DNA of 64,000 nt, taken from NCBI GenBank assembly GCA_905250075.1, contig CAJNOP010000009.1, positions 1,081,915 to 1,145,914 on the forward strand, written 5' to 3'. Shown one piece after another: positions 25,177-43,000 of the stretch. The position numbers were made by a program, and so were the translations under genes. The notes beneath the pieces were generated by a model that saw only the letters and a list, made by a program, of their open reading frames with translations, ran no database searches and had not been told where the DNA came from. Each line of letters begins with the position of its first letter. Positions within the stretch are counted from its first letter, which is position 1. Origin of the DNA: Rotaria sp. Silwood1 (taxonomy: Eukaryota; Rotifera; Eurotatoria; Philodinida; Philodinidae).

Positions 25177-26554
25177 CAGTCCTGGACAAAAGTCCCGCAG
25201 CTAGGCGAAACCCATCGATATAAGGATTGTTTACCTTGAAACTTCTACCATAGGAAGAACTTAATGAGCCCTGATCGCAGACAAAAGCTTGAGTTCCAAT
25301 TCCTTACCCAGACTGAGATCTAAGACTAACATCAACGTTATTTTCCTATTGTATTATTTCGCGCTAGGAAGAAGATACAATGTTGTTTGACCCACTGTTG
25401 GAAAGCCCAGCTCTTCCTCTCTCTACAGTAAAATATTCATCATAAATATGCATGCCTTTGTTAAGTTATGAATTATTCTCTGTCTACTCATGGAACTGAC
25501 ATATCACAATCTCACCAGTTTTTGACTCGAATCTCCAGCTAGACTCAATCTTTTGATTTGAAAATCAGATCACAAACTGCTTACCTATAGTCCAGACTGT
25601 ACTGAAATTTTCAGAACTATAGCTACTAGAGAAGTGAAGATTCATTTCATTCTATACGTCAAGACCAATAGCCCTGCAAAATCACTATGGTACAGCACAA
25701 CACGCTGTCCTTTATAGCATGAGTAGACCATCATCAGAACTACCTATTGCACTATAAATATCATCCTGATTTCATCAAATCGAAGAAGACCAGCATAAAC
25801 TTTCCACATCATTCTTTCTCGCTTTAAATTAAAGCAAATTACCTAGGAAAAACAATGAAAAACAAGAATTCTCGAAAATTTCAGTTGGTAAATTCTGTTT
25901 AATTTGAAGCGAGAAAGAGTGATGTGGAAAGTTTATGCTGGTCTTCTTCGATTTGATGAAATCAGGATGATATTTATAGTGCAATAGGTAGTTCTGATGA
26001 TGGTCTACTCATGCTATAAAGGACAGCGTGTTGTGCTGTACCATAGTGATTTTGCAGGGCTATTGGTCTTGACGTATAGAATGAAATGAATCTTCACTTC
26101 TCTGGTAGCTATAGTTCTGAAAATTTCAGTACAGTCTGGACTATAGGTAAGCAGTTTGTGATCTGATTTTCAAATCAAAAGATTGAGTCTAGCTGGAGAT
26201 TCGAGTCAAAAACTGGTGAGATTGTGATATGTCAGTTCCATGAGTAGACAGAGAATAATTCATAACTTAACAAAGGCATGCATATTTATGATGAATATTT
26301 TACTGTAGAGAGAGGAAGAGCTGGGCTTTCCAACAGTGGGTCAAACAACATTGTATCTTCTTCCTAGCGCGAAATAATACAATAGGAAAATAACGTTGAT
26401 GTTAGTCTTAGATCTCAGTCTGGGTAAGGAATTGGAACTCAAGCTTTTGTCTGCGATCAGGGCTCATTAAGTTCTTCCTATGGTAGAAGTTTCAAGGTAA
26501 ACAATCCTTATATCGATGGGTTTCGCCTAGCTGCGGGACTTTTGTCCAGGACTG
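25177..26554. mobile_element. Long near-perfect palindrome with TA flanks (foldback, Tc1/mariner-like ends)
   Basis: Left arm 25,177-25,844 and right arm 25,886-26,554 are reverse complements over about 668 bp, with only a handful of mismatches seen (one A/G difference near 25,629/26,103 and several close to the loop). The spacer is about 41 bp. The tips read CAGTCCTGGACAAAAGTCCC and its inverse, and each is flanked by TA, as expected for a Tc1/mariner-type insertion. The arms contain no long open frame, so the element is non-autonomous. The very high arm identity means recent formation or ongoing arm-to-arm correction. A transcript across it would form a long double-stranded hairpin. Confidence 0.9.
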
Positions 26555-27417
26555 TAAGTTCATAACATTTCTTCATGAATATCTTCTTTTTAAATGCATT
26601 TTTTAAAAATTCATTATTCCAAAAACTTCGGATCTAGTGATATGCGACATTTGGATTTTCTTTTTAGTGTTATTTTGTGTGTATTGCACGTTTCAGTATT
26701 ATCATTTGCATTTCCTTTGGTTAATTTGATCTTTTCCGTTTTCCTTTTTTTTTCTTGTTATTTTCCAAACTCTACTACATGTATTTATATGTGTGATGGT
26801 TCTTGTCTGTTGCTTCTTCTTTTGTTTTCCTATTATTCAATGATTCACTGTTTGTCACAATGTGAAAAAAATTAATTTCAAATCCGCTTAAATTCACTGT
26901 AGACATGGTCTTCAATCTTATCTTCACTCTCATGTATGAGGCCTCAATATCACACGATCAACTATCAGTTAGAAAGTAGTTTGCGAGAAGCTAATGCATT
27001 ACCATCCATACAATTAGAAACAATGTTGTTTTCCCAAAAAAGATTGACTTTCTATGTTGGTATTTCGCTGAAGATGTTGCTATTTTACAGCAATGTCTTT
27101 TTTGCAAAATCAGATTAAATTATCATTGCATAGGAGGTCATTCGAACAAATTTCATTTGAATTTGACGAAGAAATCAAATATAGTTGACTCATACAAATT
27201 TTAGATAAAACTTACAATATAAAAATCATTTCATCTTTAGTACCATGTTTTGAAATTAACTTTTAATATTTTACTTTAAAATTGAAAGCCAGGTTTAATT
27301 ATAGAAAGATTAGAAAACAAACTCATTGTAATTTTTCTTTTTTTTGTTTATGAGCACATTAATAATAGAAGATTTTATACAAAAAAAAGAACGTTGAACA
27401 TCGTTTTGATCATTCAT
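26555..27417. other. Intergenic, nothing recognised
   Basis: AT-rich 3' flank of the MAM-domain gene. Open frames at 26,594-26,875 and 26,936-27,118 are hydrophobic or short, lack known motifs, and are not supported by neighbouring splice signals. Confidence 0.5.
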
Positions 27418-29073
27418 CTAGGCTGATGCGGCTCGTTCTCTAATATCATCAAGTTGAATGTAACCATCTAATTCATCATTAATTAAATATACAGGAATAA
27501 TTCTATCAGTTGCTGTGGATATTCGTGCGAGTCGAGCTCGTAACTTTTCACGATTTAAGTATATACTCACAATCAAAATAACGCTAACAACACCGACCAA
27601 CGTGCCCACAACAATACTAACAACAGATGAATTCTTTGGTAATGATTCTATTGTTGTTGTTTCTGGGCGTTCTACATCGGTTCTGTTTTTTGTTGTTAAT
27701 GTAGTGATAGGGGATGTTGAAGATACTGTAGTTTTGGAAGATGAGAAGAATATTCTAGTCGTACTAGTAGATTTTTGTGTTTTTGATGTTGTCTTTGTAG
27801 TCTGAGGAACGGTAAACATGGTTGCCGTGGTAGTAGTTGGAATAATTGCTGTAGTTGTAGTAATAGTTGATGTGGTAGTAGTTGAAATGATTGTTGTTGT
27901 TGTAGTAATAGTTGATGTAGTAGTACTTGGAATNNNNNNNNNNNNNNNNNNNNNNNNNNNNNNNNNNNNNNNNNNNNNNNNNNNNNNNNNNNNNNNNNNN
28001 NNNNNNNNNNNNNNNNNNNNNNNNNNNNNNNNNNNNNNNNNNNNNNNNNNNNNNNNNNNNNNNNNNNNNNNNNNNNNNNNNNNNNNNNNNNNNNNNNNNN
28101 NNNNNNNNNNNNNNNNNNNNNNNNNNNNNNNNNNNNNNNNNNNNNNNNNNNNNNNNNNNNNNNNNNNNNNNNNNNNNNNNNNNNNNNNNNNNNNNNNNNN
28201 NNNNNNNNNNNNNNNNNNNNNNNNNNNNNNNNNNNNNNNNNNNNNNNNNNNNNNNNNNNNNNNNNNNNNNNNNNNNNNNNNNNNNNNNNNNNNNNNNNNN
28301 NNNNNNNNNNNNNNNNNNNNNNNNNNNNNNNNNNNNNNNNNNNNNNNNNNNNNNNNNNNNNNNNNNNNNNNNNNNNNNNNNNNNNNNNNNNNNNNNNNNN
28401 NNNNNNNNNNNNNNNNNNNNNNNNNNNNNNNNNNNNNNNNNNNNNNNNNNNNNNNNNNNNNNNNNNNNNNNNNNNNNNNNNNNNNNNNNNNNNNNNNNNN
28501 NNNNNNNNNNNNNNNNNNNNNNNNNNNNNNNNNNNNNNNNNNNNNNNNNNNNNNNNNNNNNNNNNNNNNNNNNNNNNNNNNNNNNNNNNNNNNNNNNNNN
28601 NNNNNNNNNNNNNNNNNNNNNNNNNNNNNNNNNNNNNNNNNNNNNNNNNNNNNNNNNNNNNNNNNNNNNNNNNNNNNNNNNNNNNNNNNGCTGCAGAGAA
28701 GTATTCGTACTCATGATACCAAATTGATCAGATTCCAATAGAAGATTAGCCATAAAACGAGCATAGCTCCCACCTTAACTAAAAACTATTACTTGTCAGA
28801 GATACTATCAAAATGACTTACTTCCAGTAGTATGATCAACAGTTGGACCGGAATTTGCTGTATCGGGGGTACTACCTGATGGATAAATTTGCCATATTGA
28901 ATCTAATTCCCATCCACATTCACTCACTTCAAAATTACATGTGACTGAATCACATAGAACGTGAGAATAATTTTCTATGGAAGCTAAAGTATTTTATTTT
29001 ACATAAACAACATGAGCATAAAGTTCTTACTGAAAAACAAATATAAGAAGAAAACAAGGTTTTTATTATTCAT
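27418..29073 (-). CDS. MAM-domain single-pass membrane protein with Thr-rich repeat stalk (gap inside)
   Basis: Exons 29073-29031, 28983-28822 and 28773-27418; the phases join. Exon 1 encodes a hydrophobic signal peptide (MNNKNLVFFLYLFF). Exon 2 and the start of exon 3 encode the opening of a MAM domain: CNFEVSECGWELDSIWQ, then the hallmark DHTTGSGSYARF. After the 756-N gap (27,934-28,689) comes a stalk of Thr-Ile-Ser repeats with a period of about 16 residues (STTTTSTITTTT type), then a Ser/Thr-rich stretch, a transmembrane helix (VVSIVVGTLVGVVSVILIV) and a tail of about 45 residues ending RERAASA with TAG. MAM domains mediate extracellular adhesion, and the stalk would be heavily O-glycosylated. 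Most of the MAM domain and stalk are lost in the gap. The protein is probably cell-surface and mucin-like; its partner is unknown. Confidence 0.82.
27820..27933 (-). repeat. Coding tandem repeat bordering the assembly gap
   Basis: At least two and a half units of a roughly 48-bp repeat encoding a Thr-rich stalk, visible on the minus strand as alternating ACTACTACC and ATTACTACAAC blocks. The array runs into the N gap, which is a sign that the assembly failed because of it. Confidence 0.75.
27934..28689. other. 756-N assembly gap inside MAM-domain gene
   Basis: A run of Ns. Sequence on both sides belongs to the same exon, so the missing sequence should code for the remainder of the MAM domain and the Thr-rich repeat stalk. 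Whether it keeps frame cannot be tested. Confidence 0.9.
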
Positions 29074-29698
29074 TCTGCTGTTTAAATGAAGAAAATAATG
29101 ATAAAAAAGACGATGCAAAGTTGAATGATATCGTTCTTTTTTATCTTCATTTTGTAAAAAAAATTAAAAAAAAACTTGGAAGAAGTAGTTTAAAATACTT
29201 TTCTTATCGTCACAAATTGAATAAACACAACAAATTTTATCATATGAGAAAGTACAATAGAAATTCATTGTTCTTGTGAGAATTAGAATACTAAACATCA
29301 AGCAACTACAGTAAAACCGCTTTATGTGAGCATCGTTCCATAACAAGTATCTCCTTATTTTGAACAGTAAATGCTTATTTCTGATTTCATGAGCCACAGC
29401 AAATTCCGTAATATGAGTAAATTATGTTCTATCGCATCACATGTAGAGAGAGAGAAAAACATTATGCTATGTGTATTGTGTTATGATAAACACTGATAGG
29501 AAATATAGGAAAACATCGATGGACTAGTTGCAGATACTCAAAGGAAAAACAAAATCACTATTAGACGATAGTAATAGCGCTTGATGTAATATCTCATTGC
29601 TTTTGTGCTAATAGCTATTTTTGGCGTCAAAAGATTATGAACCGCAATATTTTTTTTTTTGAATATCTCGAGAACAAAAGTAACTAAAAAAACTTGCC
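29074..29698. other. Intergenic 5' flank, nothing recognised
   Basis: Flank upstream of the MAM-domain gene. The minus-strand open frame at 29,164-29,397 has no signal peptide or domain and no splice link to the gene. No element was identified. Confidence 0.45.
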
Positions 29699-30297
29699 GT
29701 TTTCACCATTTGAAAGAGAAATATGAAGAAAGAAAAACTTTTTTCAATTACTGGACTATATATCGACGATGATGGTAAATTTTTGCTGTAGAATTTCATC
29801 AGAAGTTTTTTTCGAAAAAAACTTTCCTATCAATCTACCCAAAGCTGATCGTTCTGAATTAGTCTAGTCAGAAGTTATAAGAATTTTATTGTAAGCCTTG
29901 ATATCGGCTAAGTGGCTAGTGACAACTTTAAACCATATTGAACTTTGCAGTATTTATCTATGCTGGTATTCGCTTTAGTTTCAATATGGTGGTAAGTTAC
30001 TAGATCATGATCTAGGTAATTCAGTGTAAACAATTTTTTGAACTTTTAGATGGACTCAATGTTGATGAATAGACCAAACTCAATACGATATCGAGTCAAC
30101 AGTGGTCAATTGATCGATTTTAAGTCTTTCACTATCGACTCTCTAAATTGAAACTTAAGGATAGTTGAGAGAACTTTTTTTCGAAAAACCATGTGGTGAA
30201 AATCTACAATGAAAACTTACCAGCTGGACCAATACATAGTTTAGATAATTTAGCAAAGTTTGTCTTTTTTCATATTTTTTTTTCGAATGGTGAAAAT
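29699..30297. mobile_element. Foldback element, imperfect 130-bp arms
   Basis: Left arm about 29,699-29,830 (starting TTTTCACCATT) and right arm about 30,165-30,297 (ending AATGGTGAAAAT) are inverted copies at about 70-75% identity, separated by about 335 bp. Both contain a 'ttttttcgaaaaa' block in inverse orientation. No open frame longer than chance is present, and no target duplication is clear. Confidence 0.55.
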
Positions 30298-30853
30298 TAC
30301 AAATTTCTATCTATTTCCATTGTCGAAATATTCAAAAAAACATCGACATATGTTATATTCTGACGCGTTGAAAAGTACCAACATATCATGTCAACACGTA
30401 TATATTTACTTCTGATGAAACAGAGTCAATTAATTGTTGGAAAGAACAAAAAGATCAATCAACTTATGCAGCCAACAAAACAAACTGAAAAGTTCCATGA
30501 ACGGAATACTTTTGGTCAATCCTGATGGTACCTATATATTAGTGAGGTTATACTATATTATAATTATGATCCTTCATTAGATTTTCTTTTTAACTGAAAA
30601 AAATTAGTTGAATAATTAATAATAGAATAGGAACTATCTATGTTTGTGCCATACCATACCAGAAAATGCTCGAATAATAAAAAACACAGCAAAAATATAC
30701 GAACAGAAACAAACAATCTGTTATATATTTATAAAAAACAATGAACAAATATAGCTCTTATCCAATTTCCTTTTTTTTTCTAGAAACAAGAAAAAAGATG
30801 TTAAAATATATGTCTGTTCGTGAATTGATAACAAATAATGAATAGAATTTCGT

Positions 30854-35541
<4,688 letters not shown>

Positions 35542-38273
35542 TGTTGGATGTTTTTAATAAGAATATTCAAATAAGATGATATAGATTTTCAGCCCGATTC
35601 AGCGGGTTTCTAAAATCGAAACAAATCGATAAATATATAGATAAGTAAATAAATAAATGAATAATGAATGTTGAAATAAGTTAAACAGAGCGGCAGCTGT
35701 TAACTGTTTATGATTCCAAACAAATGATGTGAAGGATTGAAAATGTGGAAGGTTATATGGCTGGCGATGGAGCGAGAGAGATTTTGTTTTGTTTTTTTGG
35801 TTGTATTTTGTTATTAATGAGGGTCCATATAATTTTACTCGAATTCATTATTGAATTGAAGTATAAAAACACTTTTTTTTAATCATAAAAATATTTTCTA
35901 ATTTAATAACTCATTTTATACATATAATAATATTTGTATCAACACATCAATGCATTTCTGTACTGTGTTTCTGATTAGTAGAATTGATGTTGCCTAGCAA
36001 CGATATTACCAATTATGTATCAAGGTTTATGAAACATAAGCACAGAACATTTTCTTGCTGAAATCCATGTCATGTAGAATGATTAAAGATTGTTTCGGTT
36101 CACTTTCTATCTAGTAATAACTAAATCTTACACTAGATAGAGAAAAATCATACTAAGAAAAATTTCATATATGATACTTTGATTACGTTTTTTTTTCATA
36201 ATTTTTGAAAATTTGAAAACGATTTTTTTATTCGGTAATAATTTGAATTTGAATAGTTGTTAGAATTCTAATATTAAAATATTAGATACATAATTTTATT
36301 ACATCTATTAATAGTGAAGATTTTCTTAAAATAAACAAACTTTAAATAAGAATAGTAAGGTTTTCTTTTATACTCTTGGAGTAATTTTTATGCCTCAACT
36401 TCAACACGCAAAATCAGGATATGTATGTCGGAACAAAATGGATCGTCTTTTCTGTTAGCTCGATTTTATCGAAAGACATTTTATTTCTGCCGAGCAATTT
36501 ATTGTAAACTTTACTTCTACTCTCAAGCAAAATTTATAAAACTTGAAATTCATAATAATCAAACAGCAATATTATGCGATAAATTTGTAATTTTTTAATA
36601 TAGGCAATAAATAAAAATCGGACATTTCAAGTCAACTATATTTCACATCTACAAATAAAACCGAAGAAAATGTTCATTGCATGAAGCACTACACATATTA
36701 TTGAATTCGACTAGGGTTAACAATAGACTAAAACTAACATTGTAAGCGAGAACTCACATGAAATAAAGAAATAAAAAAAAACCTTCATGACTTTCAGGAA
36801 TTTCATAATCAGAATACGAAAAAATGAAATTTCTAATGATGAAACGGACATAAAAATTAATGTATTTCTAATTCATTAATTAAAATGAACATTTTAAACA
36901 AATAAATGGAATGAAAATAATTTCTTATTAATATTATACAATTGAATCTATGAAAATGTTTACTTTAATGCAATATCTGTAATTCTTCAACTCCATGAAT
37001 TAGTAATTTATTTAAGTATTAGAAATCGATCAAAGAATAAATCATTTCTGAGAGGTTTTTGTCAATAAATAATAATCTTATTATTAAGTTTAAGTACTAG
37101 CAAACATATCATGTTTTTTATGGTTCAATAAGTAATTCGAATAATCTCTTCTGTTATTTTTATAAAGATAAGTATTGTTTGTTCTTAATGAGCTCATGAT
37201 TACTTTGATAAAAAACTTGTGACAATGTTCTCATAAATTATCAAAGTAGTTGTTACATTCCATGTTATAGAAATATCCTCATAATCACTGTTTGTTCAAG
37301 CCACACAGTTATATTAAATTTGAATAGAGAAGCCGTCAACAAAATGGCTCGATATGTATGTTAGACATTTTCAAAAGCACAAGTAAACTAAAATAATAAC
37401 TATGAATCACATATTTATTTAACATAATTATAATACTGCTAGTAATTGATCGATTTCTACACACAGTTCTCAATTATATCAATTGAACGATGTTATCACC
37501 ATTAAATAATTCCTATTGTGCTTTTATTATAAAATGAACATAGATATAAAAAGTGGACTGAATTAGTTTATCAATCGAAATTACTTCTTTTTTGTTTCTT
37601 TCCTATGTCAATAAACCATTCAATGTAGTAAATATTAAATTCAATCTTTTTATATTGCTTTTCGATTTATTGGTAATTATAATTCCAATATCGAACAGAA
37701 TTCATTTGTCAATACTTTGTTTGATTCATTGAAGACATATATATTGATAAAACTTGTTATAGAAAAAAATGAAGATGAAATAAAATTTAAAGTGAATTGA
37801 AGAATGAACAAAAAAAAATACTAAGAGAGATAATAGAAGACACGTTCGAATTATAACTATAGATTAATGAATACATACCAGCATAAGAACAATCAATGAT
37901 GTCACATTCCTTATTTGATCTCCTTGTTAAATTGGTTATTGAATATAAAAATATACAACTTTCAACGTAATATAGTAAGTATCATTGATGTTTTAGTTTA
38001 TTTCTAAACAGCCGGCATGCATCAAAAAAGAAAAATCATGAAATACTTTGTGACATTGAGTCAAATAAACAGTTAACCTATTTCTATTGATGAAAGCCTA
38101 TATCTATCATTCTGTTGACATCATCTACTTAATCCTGTCACATATAGAGAAGAGCAAAAAAAAAGAGAGACATGAACAGAAATTTTTCTTTTTATTTATT
38201 TTAACATCACACAAAAAATGGCAATCGAATTTATATATATGAACGAGTAAGTTTTTTTCTTTTTAATAAAATA
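35542..38273. other. Intergenic, 2.7 kb, nothing recognised
   Basis: Contains the EEF2 upstream region and the 3' flank of the BTB gene, which lies on the same strand. It is very AT-rich with no long open frame. No TATA box, tRNA or repeat could be assigned by eye. Confidence 0.5.
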
Positions 38274-40075
38274 TTAATCAGCAGGTTCTATACTAACCAC
38301 TCGTGTTAATGTCATATTATCATCGACTTGTCTATTTGTTATCGGTGGACTTCTTGGAACGTCGATAGGACGTCTTGGTGAACCAGCTCTTCTTGGTCGT
38401 GTCACCACTTTTTGTGGAGCATTTGAATATAAATTACGTTGATTATTTGTTGGTAGAGTATGACTTGGTTGAAATACATTAACTGGACGACGATAAACAT
38501 CAGTTTCTGAATTTTGTCGAATATTTGGTAAAATAGTACGTGTATTAGGTTGTACAGGTCGTCGAGTACTATTTATTAATCCTTGTTTTACAGGATTTTC
38601 TCTATCTATATCTAGTGAAAGATTTGAATCGTTACGTTCTGTATAAGGACCAACAGGTGTTTCTGCCGTAAGATCATTGGGTTGTATTAGTTGAATTGAT
38701 TTAAGTATATGAGGTGGACCAGGTTGTCGAGGTTTTATTGCTCGACGTACACCGCGTGATGTTTCAAGTCGTTGTTGTACTGGGTTTTCATATAATTGAC
38801 TTAGTGAACGAAGACTTTCAGATGGAAATGTTGGTGGTGTAAAAACATCAGGTAAAAATGCTTGTTGTACAGGTGTTGGATGTTCAACACGACTTTCATA
38901 TAATTCAGGTATAAGATCAATATATTGACTTTTAAATGTTTTCCATTTTTCAGTACGTTTGATTTTTTCTGCATTCCGATTGATTAAATTTATACATGCT
39001 GCTTTAAGTGCTTCTGAACCAGCTTCATGTGCACATATTAACATTTCAATAGCATTATCAACTGTAAGACGATACAAAAGAAAATCAGCTATTTGTGTTT
39101 TTAATTTTTCTAATTCAAATCGTTTTGCAGCTATTAATAAATCAGGTGCATTTTTTAAACTAATTAAACAACGATTTGTATACATAAAATTTAATATTTC
39201 ATTCATCACTTCTGAATTAATATCATCAATACTTATTTGCAAAACATAATCATCATTATTATTTGCTTCATGATATTCAGCAAGAAGATGACGAAACCAT
39301 GGTGATCGTCCACCTATCAGAAAAAAAAAACAGAAAACAATTCAAAGAATTCTTTTGTTTCTATTATAATATAATTATTCTCACCAAGAATACATCGATG
39401 TACTTGTAATTTAATATCATCTTGACACTGAATTAATGTATCATAAAATAATCCATTTCTGAGTACACTAAATAAATCTCCTTCTAATTCATTAAATCCA
39501 TATAAATTTCGTTCATTTTCAACTTGTTTTTCTCTTGCAGTTGATAAACCATTTTGATCATATATAATAGTTGAGGGTGCTGTTTGAGACGTAGAACTTC
39601 TTAATGAATATGAATCATCAATTGTTTGAATACCTGAAGGTTCGGAAACATCCCGTTTTATTCCATATTCATCAATACTTATCATATTTTGATTTTCAAC
39701 TATTGATTTATACGTATTTTGTTCACTGTCACCGCGATTTTGTAAACGTAAATGATAATAAATTCGTTCTCGTTTACAATAATAACGTATCACAAATGTT
39801 GAACTATTACAAAATGGACATAAAACTCGAAATCGGACACGACCTGTTGTTGTTGGTTTTTGTTGTTGTTTTCGATATGGTACAAGCACACCCGGTGGTT
39901 GTTTACCTTGATTATCAATACTTATTCCATTAGTTATATTATTTGTTGGTACTGGATCAGGTAAAGTTTCATCCGTAATTTGAAATGGAATTAATGAACG
40001 ACATCGTTCACAATGAAGTGATTCAAATAGAAGATATCCGTGGCAAGTACAAATTGTTTGAATTGATATAAACAT
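38274..40075 (-). CDS. BTB/POZ protein with SPOP-like 3-box and Cys-rich N-terminus
   Basis: Two exons: 40075-39385 and 39313-38274; phases join, 576 aa. The N-terminus has paired cysteines (TCHGYLLFESLHCERCR; later VLCPFCNSS and a further Cys) that look like a zinc-binding fold. The frame also extends past the ATG to a TTG at 40090, which I disregard. The BTB domain begins near residue 190 (DTLIQCQDDIKLQVHRC, then GRSPWFRHLLAEY) and is followed by the helical segment KNAPDLLIAAKRFELEKLK and the 3-box-like VDNAIEMLICAHEAG. This pattern matches SPOP-type CUL3 adaptors, but there is no MATH domain. The last 200 residues are Pro/Arg-rich and disordered. Its likely role is a CUL3 ubiquitin-ligase adaptor, inferred from the BTB/3-box. 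Substrate and orthologue are unknown. Confidence 0.82.
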
Positions 40076-43000
40076 TGTTGATAAAAACAAAGTACGGTTG
40101 TTGTTGTGGTGGTGGTCGTGGTAGTGGTGTATCTATCCTTGGTTGCTATTGTTTAGTGAATATGTGAATGAATGCGACACAAAAAAATGAAAATAAAACT
40201 TGTTCTCTATTCAACATTCCCTTATTTCTTTTTTTTTCTTTTTATTTGTTGATTGTTAATATAATTTTATAAGGTATCTTTTTTGCGATTTCAATTTAAA
40301 TATGAGTACTAGCATGCTTCATACTAAAAGAAAAACATAGAAAATAGATATCCTTAGTTGATTTGATCGTTAAGTAGAATGATTTTAGTTTCATATGGTA
40401 CGATTGTATTAACCGTTCAAGGTTATCTTTCATTATTTCCATTTCATATCATATGTATTACGAAATATTTTTTGTCAACATACATTCTGTATATATATTT
40501 GACCTATGAATAGAGTTGAATGTTGTTTTTTTTTTAATTTTATTAAATTTTTTCTTATTAAATCGACAACACTGGCAAAATATGATTCATCTATTATGAT
40601 TTCCTATAAAATTACTAATAGTTTCAAACTAAATTCTATAATGTTTATTCATAAAGAAAATTTTATTTTAAGAATAGTTTTTGAAGAAGTTTTCAAATAG
40701 TATCAAGTATAAGAAAACATTCAATTCTGCAAAATACGTATATCGATTATTATTGTTTTTATATGAAATTTATTACCACGCGGATTATCAGAATAATTCG
40801 AAATATTTTATGAAGCATGATCTAAAAGAAGTGCGAAAATATAGAGGATAAAAATTCTTCCGTTTCACAAGCATTATGAATATCTCTAACAACATCTCTT
40901 CTTTATCGTAGACCGTGACAAATATTGTTGATATACGATCAAAGACTATATATCAATAAGATCTTGTTGCATTTATGGAAAATTAAATAACAAGATGGTG
41001 AAGAAACATGTCTCGAAATAGATAGAATAAAACAATTTCACTGTGATTAGCAACAGTAGCTAGTTCGTGTTTTACATTTCAATTTTACAAGGATTGCACT
41101 AACAATTTAAATATTTGCTTGATCGCTATTAGGTACTTCTTGGATAAGTCACGAAATAGTTTAATTGAAAATAATGAAGTCTAGTGACAAAATCTGACAT
41201 GCTAGCATATCTCAAATTTTCCTACAGATTTAATCGTTAAGGATCAAAACTTTATTTGCGCGTTGTTTTATTTGGAAATTTATCATTATCATTAATAAAT
41301 AGTTCTTTATCATAAATTATGTTTATCAAAAATACAGAACGCTTATTATTTATTCGTTATATTACAAATCAAGTTGAATATTATTTTAGTTAAATAACTC
41401 AATTTTATTTGATATATTAATTAATCATATAATAGTTATCTACTAAAAACAACTGTTAGTGCAATTCTGGTGGGATTAAAATATTAAACACAATTGATCT
41501 GGATGTATTGTAAATTAAAGAATTTTACAACATATGATTCAGTTTGTGGGTTGTAACTTACTGATATGTCTGTAATGAAAGGTTTTTTCTGTAATATATT
41601 AGTGAATTACAAAAGAAAACCAAAGACAGGTATTTAAAATTCAATCGTTTTTCATGATAATTCAACAGAAGACTTAAGTTTCGTGTCAAAGTTTGTTTCA
41701 ACTCATGAAGGATGGAGAGTTCCTAAGGTGTCTCTTACAGTCTGTGAGGGATTCCAATACTCTACTCCTGTATTTTAATACTCTTTTTAGGTCATGTTTC
41801 ACTATAACAGTAAGTAAACTATATATGACATCATCATTCAATATTGACACTATTAAGCGATAAAAACAAACAATTGTTTAAACATCTTCTTTTTATCCGA
41901 TCATCATTATTTGACTTACTGTCCGATTGAGGTTATTTGATAGATTCAATCTAGTTAGATAAATGTTCATGTCAATGATCTACTTTATCTTTATCAAGAA
42001 GTTATGGTTCTACTTTAGATTTAATTATTGTGTTAGAGTATTAATTTTTACTAGTTAGATAAATTCAAAGAACCATCGAATAAATTTCATTCGTAAAAAA
42101 CTTTCTACTCAATAAACAATCGTAAGTTTAATTCACTATTTGTCATTAATTATGATTTATTGTGTAGATCAACATTTTCTTTAGTTTTTTCAGAATCACA
42201 TATTATTAAAACAATAAATATTATTTGTTTACATATTGTATGATATTGAGCTAATTCAATTTATTAACAATCACATATTTATTTATAAGACTTCTGTTTC
42301 ATCGCATAGATCTTAGGTTTATGAACAGAAGATTTACACAGTCACCAAGTTTGAATAAGAATCGATTATATTATTCAAACGGTATGTTAGGTTAAATATC
42401 ATTTTGAAATAATAGATAAAATAAATGATTGATCATTATCATGCAAATATTCAAGATATTTTAATAATGATGACCAACAACAAAACAATTCATACAGATG
42501 TTCATATAGATACGTAGTAACAATATTATTTTTATCAAGTTGATACTATTTGCAACAAAAGATTTATGTAATGTTGAAAATATTATTGACAATCGTTTAG
42601 TTTAATTAGATATTTAGAAGTCTTGATTACTTCTTTCTTCTACTTGAAGATAATTAGCTTTAACGAATTTTTCTGTTTTTTTTTGTACTACATGTTCCGA
42701 TATTAAAGTCATTGAGTCGAAATAATTAAAAAGTATCCTACGCTAATCTTTGATATTTATTTATTTAAAGCTAGATGAATGTTCTAATAAAAAAAAACAG
42801 AAGATAGACATCACTATATCTGCCATGTTTCAATAATGAATAAATTATATTAAACCTAATGTAAACACCATCCAAAGAAACAGTTGTCTATTAGCTCAAA
42901 AGTATTCGAAAGAAATCGAATAAACATAAAAACAAACCATTTATTCCTCGATTATCTTTCAAATCATATATTTAATTTTGATAAACTAAATAAAATATAG

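Noticed and set aside
25177-26554. Reading the long palindrome as a CRISPR-like or LTR structure
   Set aside because: There are only two inverted arms, not spaced direct repeats, and no LTR, primer-binding site or polyprotein. TA flanks and Tc1-like tips fit a DNA element better.
27818-28741. Plus-strand frames across the N gap
   Set aside because: They consist mostly of Ns and Val-rich antisense of the Thr-rich repeat; the minus strand has signal peptide, MAM and transmembrane segments with joining exons.
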